DNA of 64,000 bases from Polynucleobacter sp. AP-Nino-20-G2 (GCF_018688235.1 NZ_CP061313.1:1949599-2013598); one strand, 5' to 3'. Positions 27,752 to 36,162 are shown, counted from the first letter of the stretch. Notes: generated by a model not told the origin, from the letters alone. Program-made: numbers and translations.

Positions 27752-28003
27752 TTAGCGTGATCCGGCTTGTGGAGCATTGCAATCAAACACCGCAACCAAT
27801 TGCGTATCACTTTTTCTAAAAGTTGCGGTCTTTCCATATTGAGCACAATAAGCATTAGCCTTTTGCGTTAACGAGGTAATGGATTCGCCATCGCTGTTTA
27901 AGAATGTCACATGATTGGCATCAGAAGCATCTGTATAGACGGCAGCACAGGCACTTAAACTCAGCGCACCAATAGCAAACAAAATATATTTTGGGCAATC
28001 CAT
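27752..28003 (-). CDS. Small lipoprotein of unknown function
   Basis: An 83-residue protein with a lipoprotein signal: hydrophobic ILFAIGALSLSAC with lipobox LSAC, the Cys near residue 19. The mature part is short and contains TFLNSDGESITSLTQKANAYC and a second Cys near the C-terminus. The ATG at 28003 is preceded by AAGGAG four bases away and is preferred over the upstream in-frame start at 28039. Convergent with prfC, 2 bp apart. No function recognised. Confidence 0.72.
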   Translation of the reverse strand: MDCPKYILFAIGALSLSACAAVYTDASDANHVTFLNSDGESITSLTQKANAYCAQYGKTATFRKSDTQLVAVFDCNAPQAGSR

Positions 28004-28039
28004 TGCACTCCTTCCAATCAGTAGGAAAAGATATTTCAT

Positions 28040-28264
28040 CTATTGATTTAATTTATTTACAAAATAGTTTGTCAGCCTACTGGCAATCGGCCGATAGAGC
28101 AGAATACAGACAATTGCCACTGGATACGCAACTAGCCATACTTCAAGCCACACCCAAAAGAAATTTTGAGCGGCACCCACCCTGACAAATGTTGTGGCCA
28201 AGGTAATGCTCAAAGACATCAGCCCACCCATAATGATGGCAAAGATTAGATTTGGAACATTCAT
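28040..28264 (-). CDS. DUF2798-like two-helix membrane protein
   Basis: A 74-residue protein with two hydrophobic helices, the first around LIFAIIMGGLMSLSITLATT and the second around VWLEVWLVAYPVAIVCILLY, ending in PIASRLTNYFV. This resembles the small DUF2798 family of unknown function. ATG at 28264 is chosen; TTG and GTG codons lie just upstream in frame. Confidence 0.7.
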   Translation of the reverse strand: MNVPNLIFAIIMGGLMSLSITLATTFVRVGAAQNFFWVWLEVWLVAYPVAIVCILLYRPIASRLTNYFVNKLNQ

Positions 28265-28392
28265 AAGCACCAATCATAGCGCCTGAGCGGCTTAACTGTT
28301 ATTCTGGACCGTGATCACTATTGTGCGCCCTAGATAGGAGAATCATTTGAAAAAAATCAAAGATTCATCATTCCAATACTCTAGGAAAACTT

Positions 28393-28587
28393 ATGGCTGT
28401 CGGCCAAAATCAACGAAATAGAAAAAATGACTCAATACTTACTAAAACCGGTAAAGCAAGATTGGGTCCGCTCAATACGACACAGCTTAGCAAACTGCTT
28501 GAATCTAGCACCAAGCCTAAAGAAAAAGACAAGATTCAGCGGGCGCTCAATAAACTTGGGCCAGTCGTTACTCCCGAGGCTGCCTAA
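28393..28587 (+). CDS. Small basic protein of unknown function
   Basis: A 64-residue, Lys/Arg/Asn/Gln-rich protein starting MAVGQNQRNRKNDSILTK and containing GPLNTTQLSKLLESS. It has no membrane segment. A TAGGAAAAC Shine-Dalgarno precedes the ATG and a clean intrinsic terminator follows 5 bp after the stop, so it looks like a self-contained expressed gene. An upstream TTG-started frame (28347-28421) with its own AGGAG overlaps the 5' end. I do not recognise a family. Confidence 0.65.
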   Translation: MAVGQNQRNRKNDSILTKTGKARLGPLNTTQLSKLLESSTKPKEKDKIQRALNKLGPVVTPEAA

Positions 28588-28592
28588 ATACT

Positions 28593-28617
28593 AAGCCCCG
28601 AAATTATCGGGGCTTTT
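28593..28617 (+). terminator. Intrinsic terminator after the 64-residue gene
   Basis: A hairpin AAGCCCCG / CGGGGCTT with an ATTAT-containing loop followed by five Ts. It lies only 20 bp upstream of the MOSC gene start. Confidence 0.88.
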
Positions 28618-28636
28618 TCTTGTGTACTATTCTGTA

Positions 28637-29146
28637 ATGAATAAGTTATTGCCCCAGATTCATTCCATCCATATCGCTAAAGTTGCGGGGGCGCCCATGG
28701 AACAAATTCAGCAAGCCCATATTATTGCTGGTCAGGGAATACAAGGCGATCGCTACGCAGCCGGCATTGGAGCATTCTCTGTCAGCAAGCCCAAGATCCG
28801 CCATATCAGCTTAATCACCTTGTCTGGCATCGCTGATGCAAACCAATATCTTGAACAGAACACTAGCGCTCTATTTGCAGAAACAGAAACTCGGCGCAAT
28901 ATTGTTATTCTGAATTTTTCTTCTGATGCGCTCAACACCCTTGTTGGGAAAGTATTTTATTTGGGCGGGCTGGCCTTTAAAGGAACGGAACTATGTGTTC
29001 CATGTGAACGCCCCGCTAATTTATTGGGTAAGCAAGATTTCTTAAAGGCTTTTCAGGGCAGAGGTGGCCTACGAGCCGAGGCCTTAGAATCCGGCACACT
29101 TTTACCGGGCGACGCCCTAGAGCTTTCCGTCTCAAAATCAGCATGA
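28637..29146 (+). CDS. MOSC domain-containing protein
   Basis: A protein of about 169 residues with the MOSC (molybdenum cofactor sulfurase C-terminal) fold, a family that binds molybdopterin or transfers sulfur. Visible features are GIQGDRYAAGIGAFS near the N-terminus, RRNIVI, the CVPCERP cysteine pair and GRGGLRAEAL. The exact role is unknown. ATG at 28637 is chosen over an upstream GTG at 28622 that overlaps the terminator. The stop overlaps the next gene by 4 bp. Confidence 0.8.
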   Translation: MNKLLPQIHSIHIAKVAGAPMEQIQQAHIIAGQGIQGDRYAAGIGAFSVSKPKIRHISLITLSGIADANQYLEQNTSALFAETETRRNIVILNFSSDALNTLVGKVFYLGGLAFKGTELCVPCERPANLLGKQDFLKAFQGRGGLRAEALESGTLLPGDALELSVSKSA

Positions 29147-29538
29147 TTACTTACCTTGATAACGCAAGCATTAACGCTGAACAGGCCATTGATTTATACG
29201 TGCGCTCAACACTTGGGGAGCGACGTCCAATTCACAACATCAACACATTTGCAGATATGCTTGCTAATGCCAATCTCATCGTCTCAGCGTGGGATGGTGA
29301 GAAGCTGGTGGGCATAAGTCGCACCCTCACCGACTTTTCTTACGTTGCTTACTTAGCCGATCTTGCTGTTGATGAAAATTATCAACGACAAGGAATTGGC
29401 AAGCGTCTCATCGAAGAGACCAAGTCACGACTTGGTCCCGAATGCATGATTGTTTTATTGGCTGCACCTAAAGCCAATACCTACTATGAACATATTGGCT
29501 TTGAGCATAATCCTCGCGCCTGGATGCTTAAGAAATAA
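29143..29538 (+). CDS. GNAT family N-acetyltransferase
   Basis: A 131-residue GNAT-fold enzyme. The acetyl-CoA-binding motif A is LAVDENYQRQGIGKRLIEE (R/QxxGxG/A), followed by CMIVLLAAPKANTYYEHIGF. The substrate is unknown. It is translationally coupled to the MOSC gene (ATGA overlap). Confidence 0.85.
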   Translation: MITYLDNASINAEQAIDLYVRSTLGERRPIHNINTFADMLANANLIVSAWDGEKLVGISRTLTDFSYVAYLADLAVDENYQRQGIGKRLIEETKSRLGPECMIVLLAAPKANTYYEHIGFEHNPRAWMLKK

Positions 29539-29558
29539 TTTCTCACCTCCTATTGCAA

Positions 29559-30203
29559 ATGACTACAACAAGACTATGCCTGATTCGTCATGGTGAAACC
29601 GATTGGAACACCGAAAGACGCCTCCAAGGTCACACCGATATCCCGCTAAATGCTCGAGGCGAAGCACAGGCCCGACAAATGGCACAGGCACTTAAAAATA
29701 CTCAGCTTTCATTTGACGCCCTATATACCAGTGACCTTAAAAGAGCAGCGGATACCGCCCATGCGATTGTTGAATCAATGGGGCTGACGGCAATCTCGAT
29801 GGAGGCTCTACGCGAGCGCCATTTTGGAGGATTGCAAGGCCTGACCATTCAAGACGCGCCCGTGGCAAAACCCGATATTTGGCAGGCCCATATTAGTCGC
29901 CAGCTAGATCACGAACTAGATGGCGGAGAAAGCATCGCTCAATTTGCCCTACGCGTTGAAAAGGCTCTGACAGCTATACAGCAAAAACACGCAGGGCAAA
30001 CGATTTTGCTTGTCAGCCATGGTGGCACGCTTGATATGATCTTTCGTCTTGCCAGCGCCCAAGCATTAAGCGCCGAGCGCGTGGCATCAGTACCAAACGC
30101 CTCTCTAAACTGGGTTATACACAATGAGAATGGCTGGGCGGTAGAGCGATGGGCGGACACGAGCCATCTTGATGGCTTGGCACTAGACAACGTAGACCTC
30201 TAA
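29559..30203 (+). CDS. Histidine phosphatase family protein (phosphoglycerate mutase-like)
   Basis: A 214-residue member of the histidine phosphatase superfamily, with the catalytic LIRHGETDWN at the N-terminus, the conserved Arg in LKRAADTAHAI, ERHFGG, and the second catalytic His in LLVSHGGTLD. Possible roles include small phosphatase (GpmB/CobC-like). ATG at 29559 is chosen; a TTG at 29553 is two codons upstream. It is followed by a bidirectional terminator. Confidence 0.87.
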   Translation: MTTTRLCLIRHGETDWNTERRLQGHTDIPLNARGEAQARQMAQALKNTQLSFDALYTSDLKRAADTAHAIVESMGLTAISMEALRERHFGGLQGLTIQDAPVAKPDIWQAHISRQLDHELDGGESIAQFALRVEKALTAIQQKHAGQTILLVSHGGTLDMIFRLASAQALSAERVASVPNASLNWVIHNENGWAVERWADTSHLDGLALDNVDL

Positions 30204-30204
30204 T

Positions 30205-30232
30205 AAAAAAGCCACCCATATAGGTGGCTTTT
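30205..30232. terminator. Bidirectional intrinsic terminator
   Basis: Stem AAAAGCCACC / GGTGGCTTTT with a CATATA loop lies between two convergent genes, with an A tract on the left and Ts on the right. Confidence 0.88.
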
Positions 30233-30249
30233 AATTTAACGATTAGAAA

Positions 30250-30489
30250 TTACTTTCTGATGTGTGCGTGACGTGCAGCATCTTGAGACATTCCTTCGCC
30301 TTTTGGCTTACCCTCAAGCGCCTCTTTTTCGGCAGTGATTTCCTTACGGCGCTCTTTACAAGAACCGGCAATCTCCTGCAAAGCCTTGCGAGCTCTAGCT
30401 GCGGAAGCTTTAATTCCCTTGCCCTGGAACTTTTCATTCTCTGACTGATAGGCTTCAAAAGCGGCGATTAACTTGTCATGATGGGACAT
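30250..30489 (-). CDS. Small basic protein with weak resemblance to histone H1-like Hc1
   Basis: A 79-residue, helix-prone, Lys/Arg/Glu-rich protein. The central stretch FQGKGIKASAARARKAL followed by QEIAGSCKERRKEI resembles the pattern of the Hc1 histone-like domain (K-A-x-x-R-x-R-x-x-x-x-x-I-x-x-x-x-K-x-x-R-K-E). Hc1 is a nucleoid protein known from Chlamydia and relatives; the match here is by eye and weak. AAGGAAAAAA precedes the ATG. Monocistronic. Confidence 0.6.
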   Translation of the reverse strand: MSHHDKLIAAFEAYQSENEKFQGKGIKASAARARKALQEIAGSCKERRKEITAEKEALEGKPKGEGMSQDAARHAHIRK

Positions 30490-30563
30490 ATTTTTTCCTT
30501 ATTAATTATTTAAGTATTTGGCTTAATGTGCACTTTAACCCATTACCAGGAATCAGCTCGAAT

Positions 30564-31316
30564 TTATTGTGTCCAACGCTCAATAATGGCATTTAACTTT
30601 TGTGGACCAAGCTCTGAAAGATACAGATTGAAGTCATCGCGCAACTTTGAACCTTTCTTAAACGCGAATCCTAAATTATCAAATCCAACTACCTGATAAC
30701 TGCTACTGACTGGCAAGTTCAAAGACTTTTGATAATTCACCAACATCACATTGTCTACAAATACCAGATCCACACTTCCATTTTGCAAGGCAATTAATGC
30801 CTCTGCTGGCGAAGGGTAGAGCTTTACTTGATCAACAGAATAATAGCCTTTGGGCTGCAATACCGTTTTTACATAATCGTCAAACACACTACCAGTTGGA
30901 TAGGCGATCGTATATTTTTTGAGCTGTGATAAATCGCTAATTTTGATATGGCGATTTTTGAGCCCAATGATCTGCCAAGTGCTAGTGAAATACGGGTTAG
31001 AGAAATCCATCACCTCTTTACGCTTATCGGTAATGGAGATTCCTGAAAAAGCAACATCAGCCTGGCCACTAGTTACCGCACCAAGCATGCCCAACCAATC
31101 ATATGCAGTCATCTTAAATGTACAACCACGTGATTTACAGTAGCCCTCAAATAGCTCAAGATCTATCCCGGTATATTTGCCATCCTTTTCAAAAAGCATT
31201 GGGGGAATGGTGGGAGATACTGCAACCTTAATAACATTTGATGGCTCTTCTTTAGAGCATGCGCTCAAGATGAATGCAGCCACCATTAATGCGATAAATA
31301 TACGTAGGATTCTCAT
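30564..31316 (-). CDS. Periplasmic amino-acid-type solute-binding lipoprotein
   Basis: A 250-residue family 3 solute-binding protein. An N-terminal lipoprotein signal ends in FILSACSKEEP (lipobox Cys at about residue 20). The mature protein has the family pattern PPMLFEKDGKYTGIDLELFE, DVAFSGISITDKRKEVMDFS and a late VGFDNLGFAFKKGS. Cognate permease and ATPase genes are not adjacent, so it may be an orphan binding protein; the ligand is unknown, though the RKExxDFSxPY arrangement is typical of polar amino acids. Confidence 0.85.
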   Translation of the reverse strand: MRILRIFIALMVAAFILSACSKEEPSNVIKVAVSPTIPPMLFEKDGKYTGIDLELFEGYCKSRGCTFKMTAYDWLGMLGAVTSGQADVAFSGISITDKRKEVMDFSNPYFTSTWQIIGLKNRHIKISDLSQLKKYTIAYPTGSVFDDYVKTVLQPKGYYSVDQVKLYPSPAEALIALQNGSVDLVFVDNVMLVNYQKSLNLPVSSSYQVVGFDNLGFAFKKGSKLRDDFNLYLSELGPQKLNAIIERWTQ

Positions 31317-31474
31317 ATTGAATTTGTTTAAATAAGATGAATGATCTTAACAAGGAATTAAGGCTAAACAACACGCGCACGTTTTAAATAGTATTGCATC
31401 CATTTGCTATACGCCGCCGCTTTAGATGCTGGCGGGGGTGCGATTGTTAAAAGCTTTCCTACTGAAGCCCATAA

Positions 31475-31508
31475 AAAAGCCCCAAGATTAGCGCCTTGGG
31501 GCTTTTTA
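31475..31508 (-). terminator. Intrinsic terminator of the phasin gene
   Basis: Stem AAAAAGCCCCAAG / CTTGGGGCTTTTT with an 8-base loop lies 17 bp after the phasin stop. It works in both orientations, but only the minus-strand gene reads into it. The rest of 31317-31474 shows no gene. Confidence 0.88.
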
Positions 31509-31524
31509 TTTTTCTGCTTACTAA

Positions 31525-32082
31525 TTATTTAGCGCGACTTTTTGCTGCCTTTGGAGTTTGACCAAATGGGGTTTGAGCAGCCTTCATTGCCGTATCAACA
31601 CTTTTCTCAAAATTTGCAAATGCATCTTGAGTACTTGAGCGCACTTGATCAAAGTTTTGCATCGCTGTATTAAATGCCGATGTAAATGCACTTACGTATG
31701 CCTCTGAACCTGCTGGCGCCTTTGAAGTTGCCGCAGCTACAAAGCTCTTCAAATCATCTTGTGATTGATCGATTGCAGCCTCAACAGCCTCTACTAATTC
31801 TTGATTGCCGCGGCGCAACACTGCAGCTACTTTTTTCTGATAATCAGCCACCTGAGCAACAGCCTCTTGCACTTCTGGGCTCTGCAAAAGCTCTAGAGCA
31901 GCTTTAGCATCCTTGCCCTTCAACAACTCAGCAGCCTTTGCTTGCGCATTTGCCACAGCCTGTTGGGCTGCTTGATAATTAATTTCTGCTAATTCTTGAG
32001 CATTCTCAAGCGCTGTCTGACCTAAAGCACGTGCGCTTTCAACGGATTTAGCTTGATTGTCTGCAAATTGATTTTTGAACAT
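31525..32082 (-). CDS. Phasin family protein
   Basis: A 185-residue alanine/glutamine-rich helical protein with the phasin pattern: MFKNQFADNQAKSVESAR, then LAEINYQAAQQAVANAQAKA, repeated Ala-rich helices and a C-terminal PKAAKSRAK. Phasins coat polyhydroxyalkanoate granules and control granule size; a PHA-storing host is implied. ATG at 32082 is preferred because AAAGGAAA precedes it. Confidence 0.87.
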   Translation of the reverse strand: MFKNQFADNQAKSVESARALGQTALENAQELAEINYQAAQQAVANAQAKAAELLKGKDAKAALELLQSPEVQEAVAQVADYQKKVAAVLRRGNQELVEAVEAAIDQSQDDLKSFVAAATSKAPAGSEAYVSAFTSAFNTAMQNFDQVRSSTQDAFANFEKSVDTAMKAAQTPFGQTPKAAKSRAK

Positions 32083-32267
32083 GATATTTCCTTTAAAGGT
32101 TAATTTGTTGCACTGCACCATATTAATAGCCTATTTCAAGCAAAGCAAGGAATAATTGCTGCAAAGCAACATAATAATTTGACCTCTTCTATTATTTATA
32201 AGTAAAAACAGCATTTAGAGTGCTCATAAATCGGTTTTGACTCTATTTGCCTCAAAGATCCCAAAGA

Positions 32268-32816
32268 ATGCGTCGGATATTTTTTACCCTGCTGCTGTGC
32301 ATGTCTGTTGCGCAGGCAAATGGAGAAACTGCTTCCGAGTGGTTTCAGAGCACAACGAATCACCTTGAAGAGGTTTGGGACAAGGGCAGCTATGAGCTGT
32401 ATGTGCCCCTGTATACCTACCACCTACCATTCGCTTATTCTCAAGAAAAGATTAACCAATACACCGCCTATCCATTGGGCATTGGATTTGGCAAAGGCCT
32501 GGTTAATGAGAATGGTAATTGGGAAGGCATTTATGGGATGACTTTCAAGGACTCACATGGCATCTATCAGTACATGGTGGGATATGGCTGGATTCCAATG
32601 TGGGGCATTTGTGGCAGCGTGGATTGGAAATACGGAGTTGGTGCTACAGCCTTCATCATGTCGCGACAAGACATCATGAATTACATTCCTTTTCCCGGCG
32701 TACTTCCAATTGCATCAATTGGCTATAAAGATCTCAGCATTCAAGCCGCCTATGTTCCGGGTGGACAAAACGTTGGCAATGTCATCTTCACTTGGGCCAA
32801 GTACACTCTGCCCTAA
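32268..32816 (+). CDS. pagP: Lipid A palmitoyltransferase PagP-like outer membrane enzyme
   Basis: A 182-residue exported protein with a signal peptide (IFFTLLLCMSVAQANG), followed by an amphipathic helix and an eight-stranded barrel. Residues equivalent to the PagP catalytic set are visible: His in YTYHLPFAY, and Asp-Ser in TFKDSHGIYQ, followed by GYGW. PagP transfers palmitate from phospholipids to lipid A in the outer membrane. ATG at 32268 is chosen over TTG at 32247. Divergent from phasin. Confidence 0.85.
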   Translation: MRRIFFTLLLCMSVAQANGETASEWFQSTTNHLEEVWDKGSYELYVPLYTYHLPFAYSQEKINQYTAYPLGIGFGKGLVNENGNWEGIYGMTFKDSHGIYQYMVGYGWIPMWGICGSVDWKYGVGATAFIMSRQDIMNYIPFPGVLPIASIGYKDLSIQAAYVPGGQNVGNVIFTWAKYTLP

Positions 32817-32836
32817 AAACCCCATGGGCTATTTCT

Positions 32837-33391
32837 TTAATTAGCCCGCAAATAATTGATAACCCAGGGCGCATCACTATCACTTGGAAAAATGGGGTAA
32901 TGAACAGCTCGAATCACTCCATCATCAGCAATTAAAGTGACCCGCTTTAAGAGCGTCATTCCTGCAGCAACAAAGGTGGGTAAATTTAATGCCCGCTGAA
33001 ATTGATAGTTCACATCGCTGAGTATTGGAAATGGTAGGTGTAAGCGGTCAGCCATTTCCTGCTGATACTCCGTTGTCTGAACGCTCAGCCCAAGCACCTC
33101 AGCACCAAGTAATTGAAGCTCTTGGTAGTGATCTCTAAATGCACAGCTTTGCGGAGTACATCCCCTAGCTCCTGGAATTTGATCCCAGCCGTCTGGTAAG
33201 GGGACATTGGGCTGGCCGGTCATGGGATAGCAGTAAATAACTAGCCTGCCTTTTACCTCCGCCACATTTACAGACCCACCTTTAGTGGCGGCCAACAAAA
33301 TATCAGGAAGTCTCATCCCCACTAAATGATTAGTGGCCCCGTCATCCTGGGGGACGGGAAGGTCTACTGGCAGTTGATTGAGATTGGTCAT
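32837..33391 (-). CDS. Peroxiredoxin-like AhpC/TSA family protein
   Basis: A 184-residue thioredoxin-fold protein with LVIYCYPMTG, then GARGCTPQSCAFRDHYQEL, which carries the peroxidatic-type TPxSC motif with an extra Cys four residues earlier, and AEVLGLSVQTTEYQQEMADRL. Likely reduces hydroperoxides in the cytoplasm (no signal peptide). The pair of nearby cysteines could form the resolving disulfide (inference). Convergent with pagP. Confidence 0.82.
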   Translation of the reverse strand: MTNLNQLPVDLPVPQDDGATNHLVGMRLPDILLAATKGGSVNVAEVKGRLVIYCYPMTGQPNVPLPDGWDQIPGARGCTPQSCAFRDHYQELQLLGAEVLGLSVQTTEYQQEMADRLHLPFPILSDVNYQFQRALNLPTFVAAGMTLLKRVTLIADDGVIRAVHYPIFPSDSDAPWVINYLRAN

Positions 33392-33438
33392 AGTGCAATC
33401 ACTCTAACCGAAAAGGTGTCTGGCATACAAACAGTTTC

Positions 33439-34131
33439 TTAATCTCCAGTGGGGGAAATTTGAAAACGCTTCACATCTGCCGAAGTATTTAAATGTTCTG
33501 CAAGTCTCATTAAATTATCAGGATCATTGGTGCGTATAGTCATCTTATATTCAAACAAGAGGCCGTCTTCAGATACTTGGTAGCTAACGCCTTCTACCCT
33601 GAAGCCATGGCGTGTTAACAATTGTTCAATCGCCCCCTTGCTTGGCACTTTGTCTCTGTAAAAGGCAATCGTATTATTGGCGTAATAGTGTGACGGTATC
33701 TTGGTTTCAATCCATCTAAATAGAGAAAGCGTAATTAAGGCCAAAGTAGTTGCCAATATCGCCGGATAATAAAATCCAATTCCAAACAAAATTCCAATGG
33801 CCGCCGTAATCCAAATGGAGGCAGCCGTTGTTAGACCTCGAACATTAAGCCCCTCTTTAAAGATTACACCAGCCCCTAAAAAACCAATGCCAGTCATGAT
33901 GCCCTGAGCCATGCGGGTGGGATCAGTTCTAAATAAATCTGCACTTGCTTCCGGGATCCAGCTACCTTGAAATACAGTAACCATCATTAATAAGCTTGAC
34001 GCCAAACACACTAAAGCATGTGTTCTAAAGCCAGCGGGTCGCCCATGAAAGCTACGCTCCATGCCAATAATGCCACCCGCGATCATCGCGGTTAATAAGT
34101 GGATGGTGATGACAGGGTAAGTAGGGTTCAT
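33439..34131 (-). CDS. MgtC/SapB family membrane protein
   Basis: A 230-residue protein with about five N-terminal hydrophobic segments and the MgtC signature GGIIGMERSFHGRPAGFRTH and MTGIGFLGAGVIFKEG. The C-terminal 75 residues form a soluble ACT-like domain (YQVSEDGLLFEYKMTIRT). MgtC proteins influence growth at low magnesium and modulate ATP synthase in pathogens; the role here is unknown. Confidence 0.87.
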   Translation of the reverse strand: MNPTYPVITIHLLTAMIAGGIIGMERSFHGRPAGFRTHALVCLASSLLMMVTVFQGSWIPEASADLFRTDPTRMAQGIMTGIGFLGAGVIFKEGLNVRGLTTAASIWITAAIGILFGIGFYYPAILATTLALITLSLFRWIETKIPSHYYANNTIAFYRDKVPSKGAIEQLLTRHGFRVEGVSYQVSEDGLLFEYKMTIRTNDPDNLMRLAEHLNTSADVKRFQISPTGD

Positions 34132-34184
34132 CGGTAAATTCTAGACCACTCCTTAAGCCAAGAGCAAATGATATCTGGGTGCCA

Positions 34185-34757
34185 CTATTTACAGCTTAGC
34201 CTTGTCAGCGATTTTCGTTGAGATGCCATTTCCGCCATCGCCTCAAATTGACGACGAAGAATATTTTTTATGAAGTACTCAATGACAACCGAAGGAATGA
34301 GTGAGTTGGGCTCTACCTGACCATCATAAACAAAGGTCGTGAAGCCTTTATCGGGAATGAGGCGCCAACTTCCCTTGTAATATTTTGTGTCCCCGCTCAG
34401 TTGTTCAAAGTGGAGTGTTTTGTTGGGCACTTCTGTGTATTCCAGCTCTGAACGCATTTCAAATGGAATAAATAAAATTCGCTCTTCCAATAAACGAGTC
34501 ACCCTTGCTTTGTTTCCAGATCGCGATACAACCTTAGAGTCAACAATCCCCGGTAAATATTTAGCGCCCTCATAATCCGTAATAAATGCAAAGGCTTCAC
34601 AAGCATTTATAGGCGCCTCATAGCTAGCGTTAATTTGAAAGCGATCGCCGTTGCGCGCCACAAGTAGGCGCAAGTCTATTGGAGTCGCCGTCTCTTGCGC
34701 AAGGACACCGGAAATCAACGAAAGAAAAAATACGGCGGACCCAAGGGCAATCTTCAT
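34185..34757 (-). CDS. Exported SRPBCC (START/polyketide cyclase-like) protein
   Basis: A 190-residue protein with an N-terminal signal peptide (AVFFLSLISGVLAQ) and a domain of the SRPBCC lipid/polyketide-binding fold, recognisable from INACEAFAFITDYEGAKYLPG, LHFEQLSGDTKYYKGSWRL and a C-terminal helix. Ligand unknown. Located between MgtC and the HAD gene on the same strand, with short gaps of 53 and 29 bp. Confidence 0.75.
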   Translation of the reverse strand: MKIALGSAVFFLSLISGVLAQETATPIDLRLLVARNGDRFQINASYEAPINACEAFAFITDYEGAKYLPGIVDSKVVSRSGNKARVTRLLEERILFIPFEMRSELEYTEVPNKTLHFEQLSGDTKYYKGSWRLIPDKGFTTFVYDGQVEPNSLIPSVVIEYFIKNILRRQFEAMAEMASQRKSLTRLSCK

Positions 34758-34786
34758 TTCTATTTCACGCGATGATGGTTGCGAAA

Positions 34787-35470
34787 TTAAATAACATCCA
34801 GCACCTCACTTAAGGATCCGCCCTCGTAGTTTGGCGGATCGCCAATCTCTTCAAATGGGTGGCCCAAGCGATTGACCCAGAACACATCAAAGCCATACCA
34901 TTTGGCCGCTAGAGCGTCCCATGCGTTACTGGATACAAAGAGAATTTCTTCTTTCTTCACAGGAAATGCTTTTAGTAAAAGTTCGTAAGCTTGAGGAGCC
35001 GTTTTAAATAGACGAACATCTTCAATTGTGACGATCTTATCTAGATAGGGTTTTATCCCATTACTTTCCACTACGGTAGCGAGCATCTCTTTACTGCCGT
35101 TAGACAATATGGCCGTTGATAAACTTTTTTCTTTAATGCTTTTGAGAACACTTAGGCTATCTTCAAAGCTAGTGAGCTTGGCATATTGATCCATCAGCCT
35201 CTTTTCGCAGTCAGGAGTGAGCCTTAAGCCCATCCGCGTACAAACATAGCGCAAGGAACGAATTGTTAGCTCCCAAAATGGAAGATAGTATTTACTCCCA
35301 TTCGGATTGGGATCGCTCATAGTCACTAGGCGGGTGTATTCAATTTGACGATCGCGCCACATTAAGGCAAATGCTTGGCCATGGCCCGGAAATAATTCCT
35401 CAGCCAACTGGCCCATGGAATACACATCAAACAATGTGCCATACGCATCAAAAGCAATGAGCTTATACAT
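34787..35470 (-). CDS. Haloacid dehalogenase type II family hydrolase
   Basis: A 227-residue HAD-superfamily enzyme resembling L-2-haloacid dehalogenase. Motif I FDAYGTLFDV carries the nucleophilic Asp at residue 8, motif II is ILSNGSK, then KTAPQAYELLLKAF and FVSSNAWDALAAKWYGF with the conserved Ser-Asn and Trp-Asp. It probably hydrolyses 2-haloacids, but substrate is inferred. Copy A of the tRNA-derived repeat lies just upstream of its start, so it may be the innermost cassette gene or the last native gene. Confidence 0.85.
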   Translation of the reverse strand: MYKLIAFDAYGTLFDVYSMGQLAEELFPGHGQAFALMWRDRQIEYTRLVTMSDPNPNGSKYYLPFWELTIRSLRYVCTRMGLRLTPDCEKRLMDQYAKLTSFEDSLSVLKSIKEKSLSTAILSNGSKEMLATVVESNGIKPYLDKIVTIEDVRLFKTAPQAYELLLKAFPVKKEEILFVSSNAWDALAAKWYGFDVFWVNRLGHPFEEIGDPPNYEGGSLSEVLDVI

Positions 35471-35501
35471 GTTGTCTCCTGGATATCTTATCTACTTACA
35501 T

Positions 35502-35518
35502 TGTCGTTTAAATCGACA
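35502..35518. repeat. Palindromic motif, copy 1
   Basis: TGTCGTTTAAATCGACA, between the HAD gene start and repeat copy A. Related copies lie at 40130, 43109 and 44327. Confidence 0.6.
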
Positions 35519-35536
35519 GCCTTGCATCCCATGGGC

Positions 35537-35614
35537 AAAAAACTGCCCGAAGGTGGTTTTGGCATTTCTTGGTGTGACAAAGTGCAATTGACCGCGGCCC
35601 AGAATAGTCAATCC
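35537..35614 (-). repeat. tRNA-Phe-derived repeat, copy A
   Basis: The leftmost and one of the most degenerate copies. Hairpin at 35537-35560 (stem with two G-U-type pairs, CGAA loop), then TTTCTTGGTG and a tRNA-like tail ending TCAATCCT. The tRNA-derived segment has many substitutions, so it is probably old. Confidence 0.75.
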
Positions 35615-35694
35615 TACCTGCACCATTCTTTAGAAACGAGATTGCAAGCGGAGAAAGGGTAACTGGCTCTCACCTCAACTAGAATTTCGCTAGA

Positions 35695-36066
35695 TTAATT
35701 AAAAATTGGCGTGGCGCATTTGCCAATAAAAATATTCCTGCCCAATAATGCATTGCCTAAACTAGCTCTTTCAGTATGTAACTCCACAAAACTCCCCGTC
35801 AATTTCTCATAAATGAGATGAGATCTGCTTCTTTTTTCAGAGTCATCCTTTGCTTCATAACATACGATCGTTTTTGAGCTCCACTCACACTCATAGCCGG
35901 CTAACTTCTTGCCTACAAAAATACAGTTTCTCGTATCATCTCTATTGCTGGTTTTGTCTACAGCATTAAGAATATTCGTTCCATAACAAGACAGAGTCAA
36001 ATCGCCATCACTCTTTGAGCAAGCGCCCAGCATAACCAATAGCAGAGCCATCAATAATTTCTTCAA
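35695..36066 (-). CDS. Lipoprotein of unknown function (cassette 1)
   Basis: A 123-residue protein with a lipoprotein signal (MKKLLMALLLVMLGACSKSD, lipobox LGAC, Cys at residue 16). The mature part has five further cysteines, including ones in LSCYGTN, RNCIFVG, YECEW and VCYEAK, so it may carry disulfides in the periplasm. I recognise no family. Flanked by repeat copies A (left) and B (right); the 81 bp between its stop and copy A are non-coding. Confidence 0.72.
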   Translation of the reverse strand: MKKLLMALLLVMLGACSKSDGDLTLSCYGTNILNAVDKTSNRDDTRNCIFVGKKLAGYECEWSSKTIVCYEAKDDSEKRSRSHLIYEKLTGSFVELHTERASLGNALLGRNIFIGKCATPIFN

Positions 36067-36162
36067 ATCAATATTCTTTAATAGTTTTATTTTTTATAAC
36101 TATAAAGGATGTGAATGTTTTCAGCGCACTGAGTAGAGCTAAAGTATTAACCCCAGGCTAAG

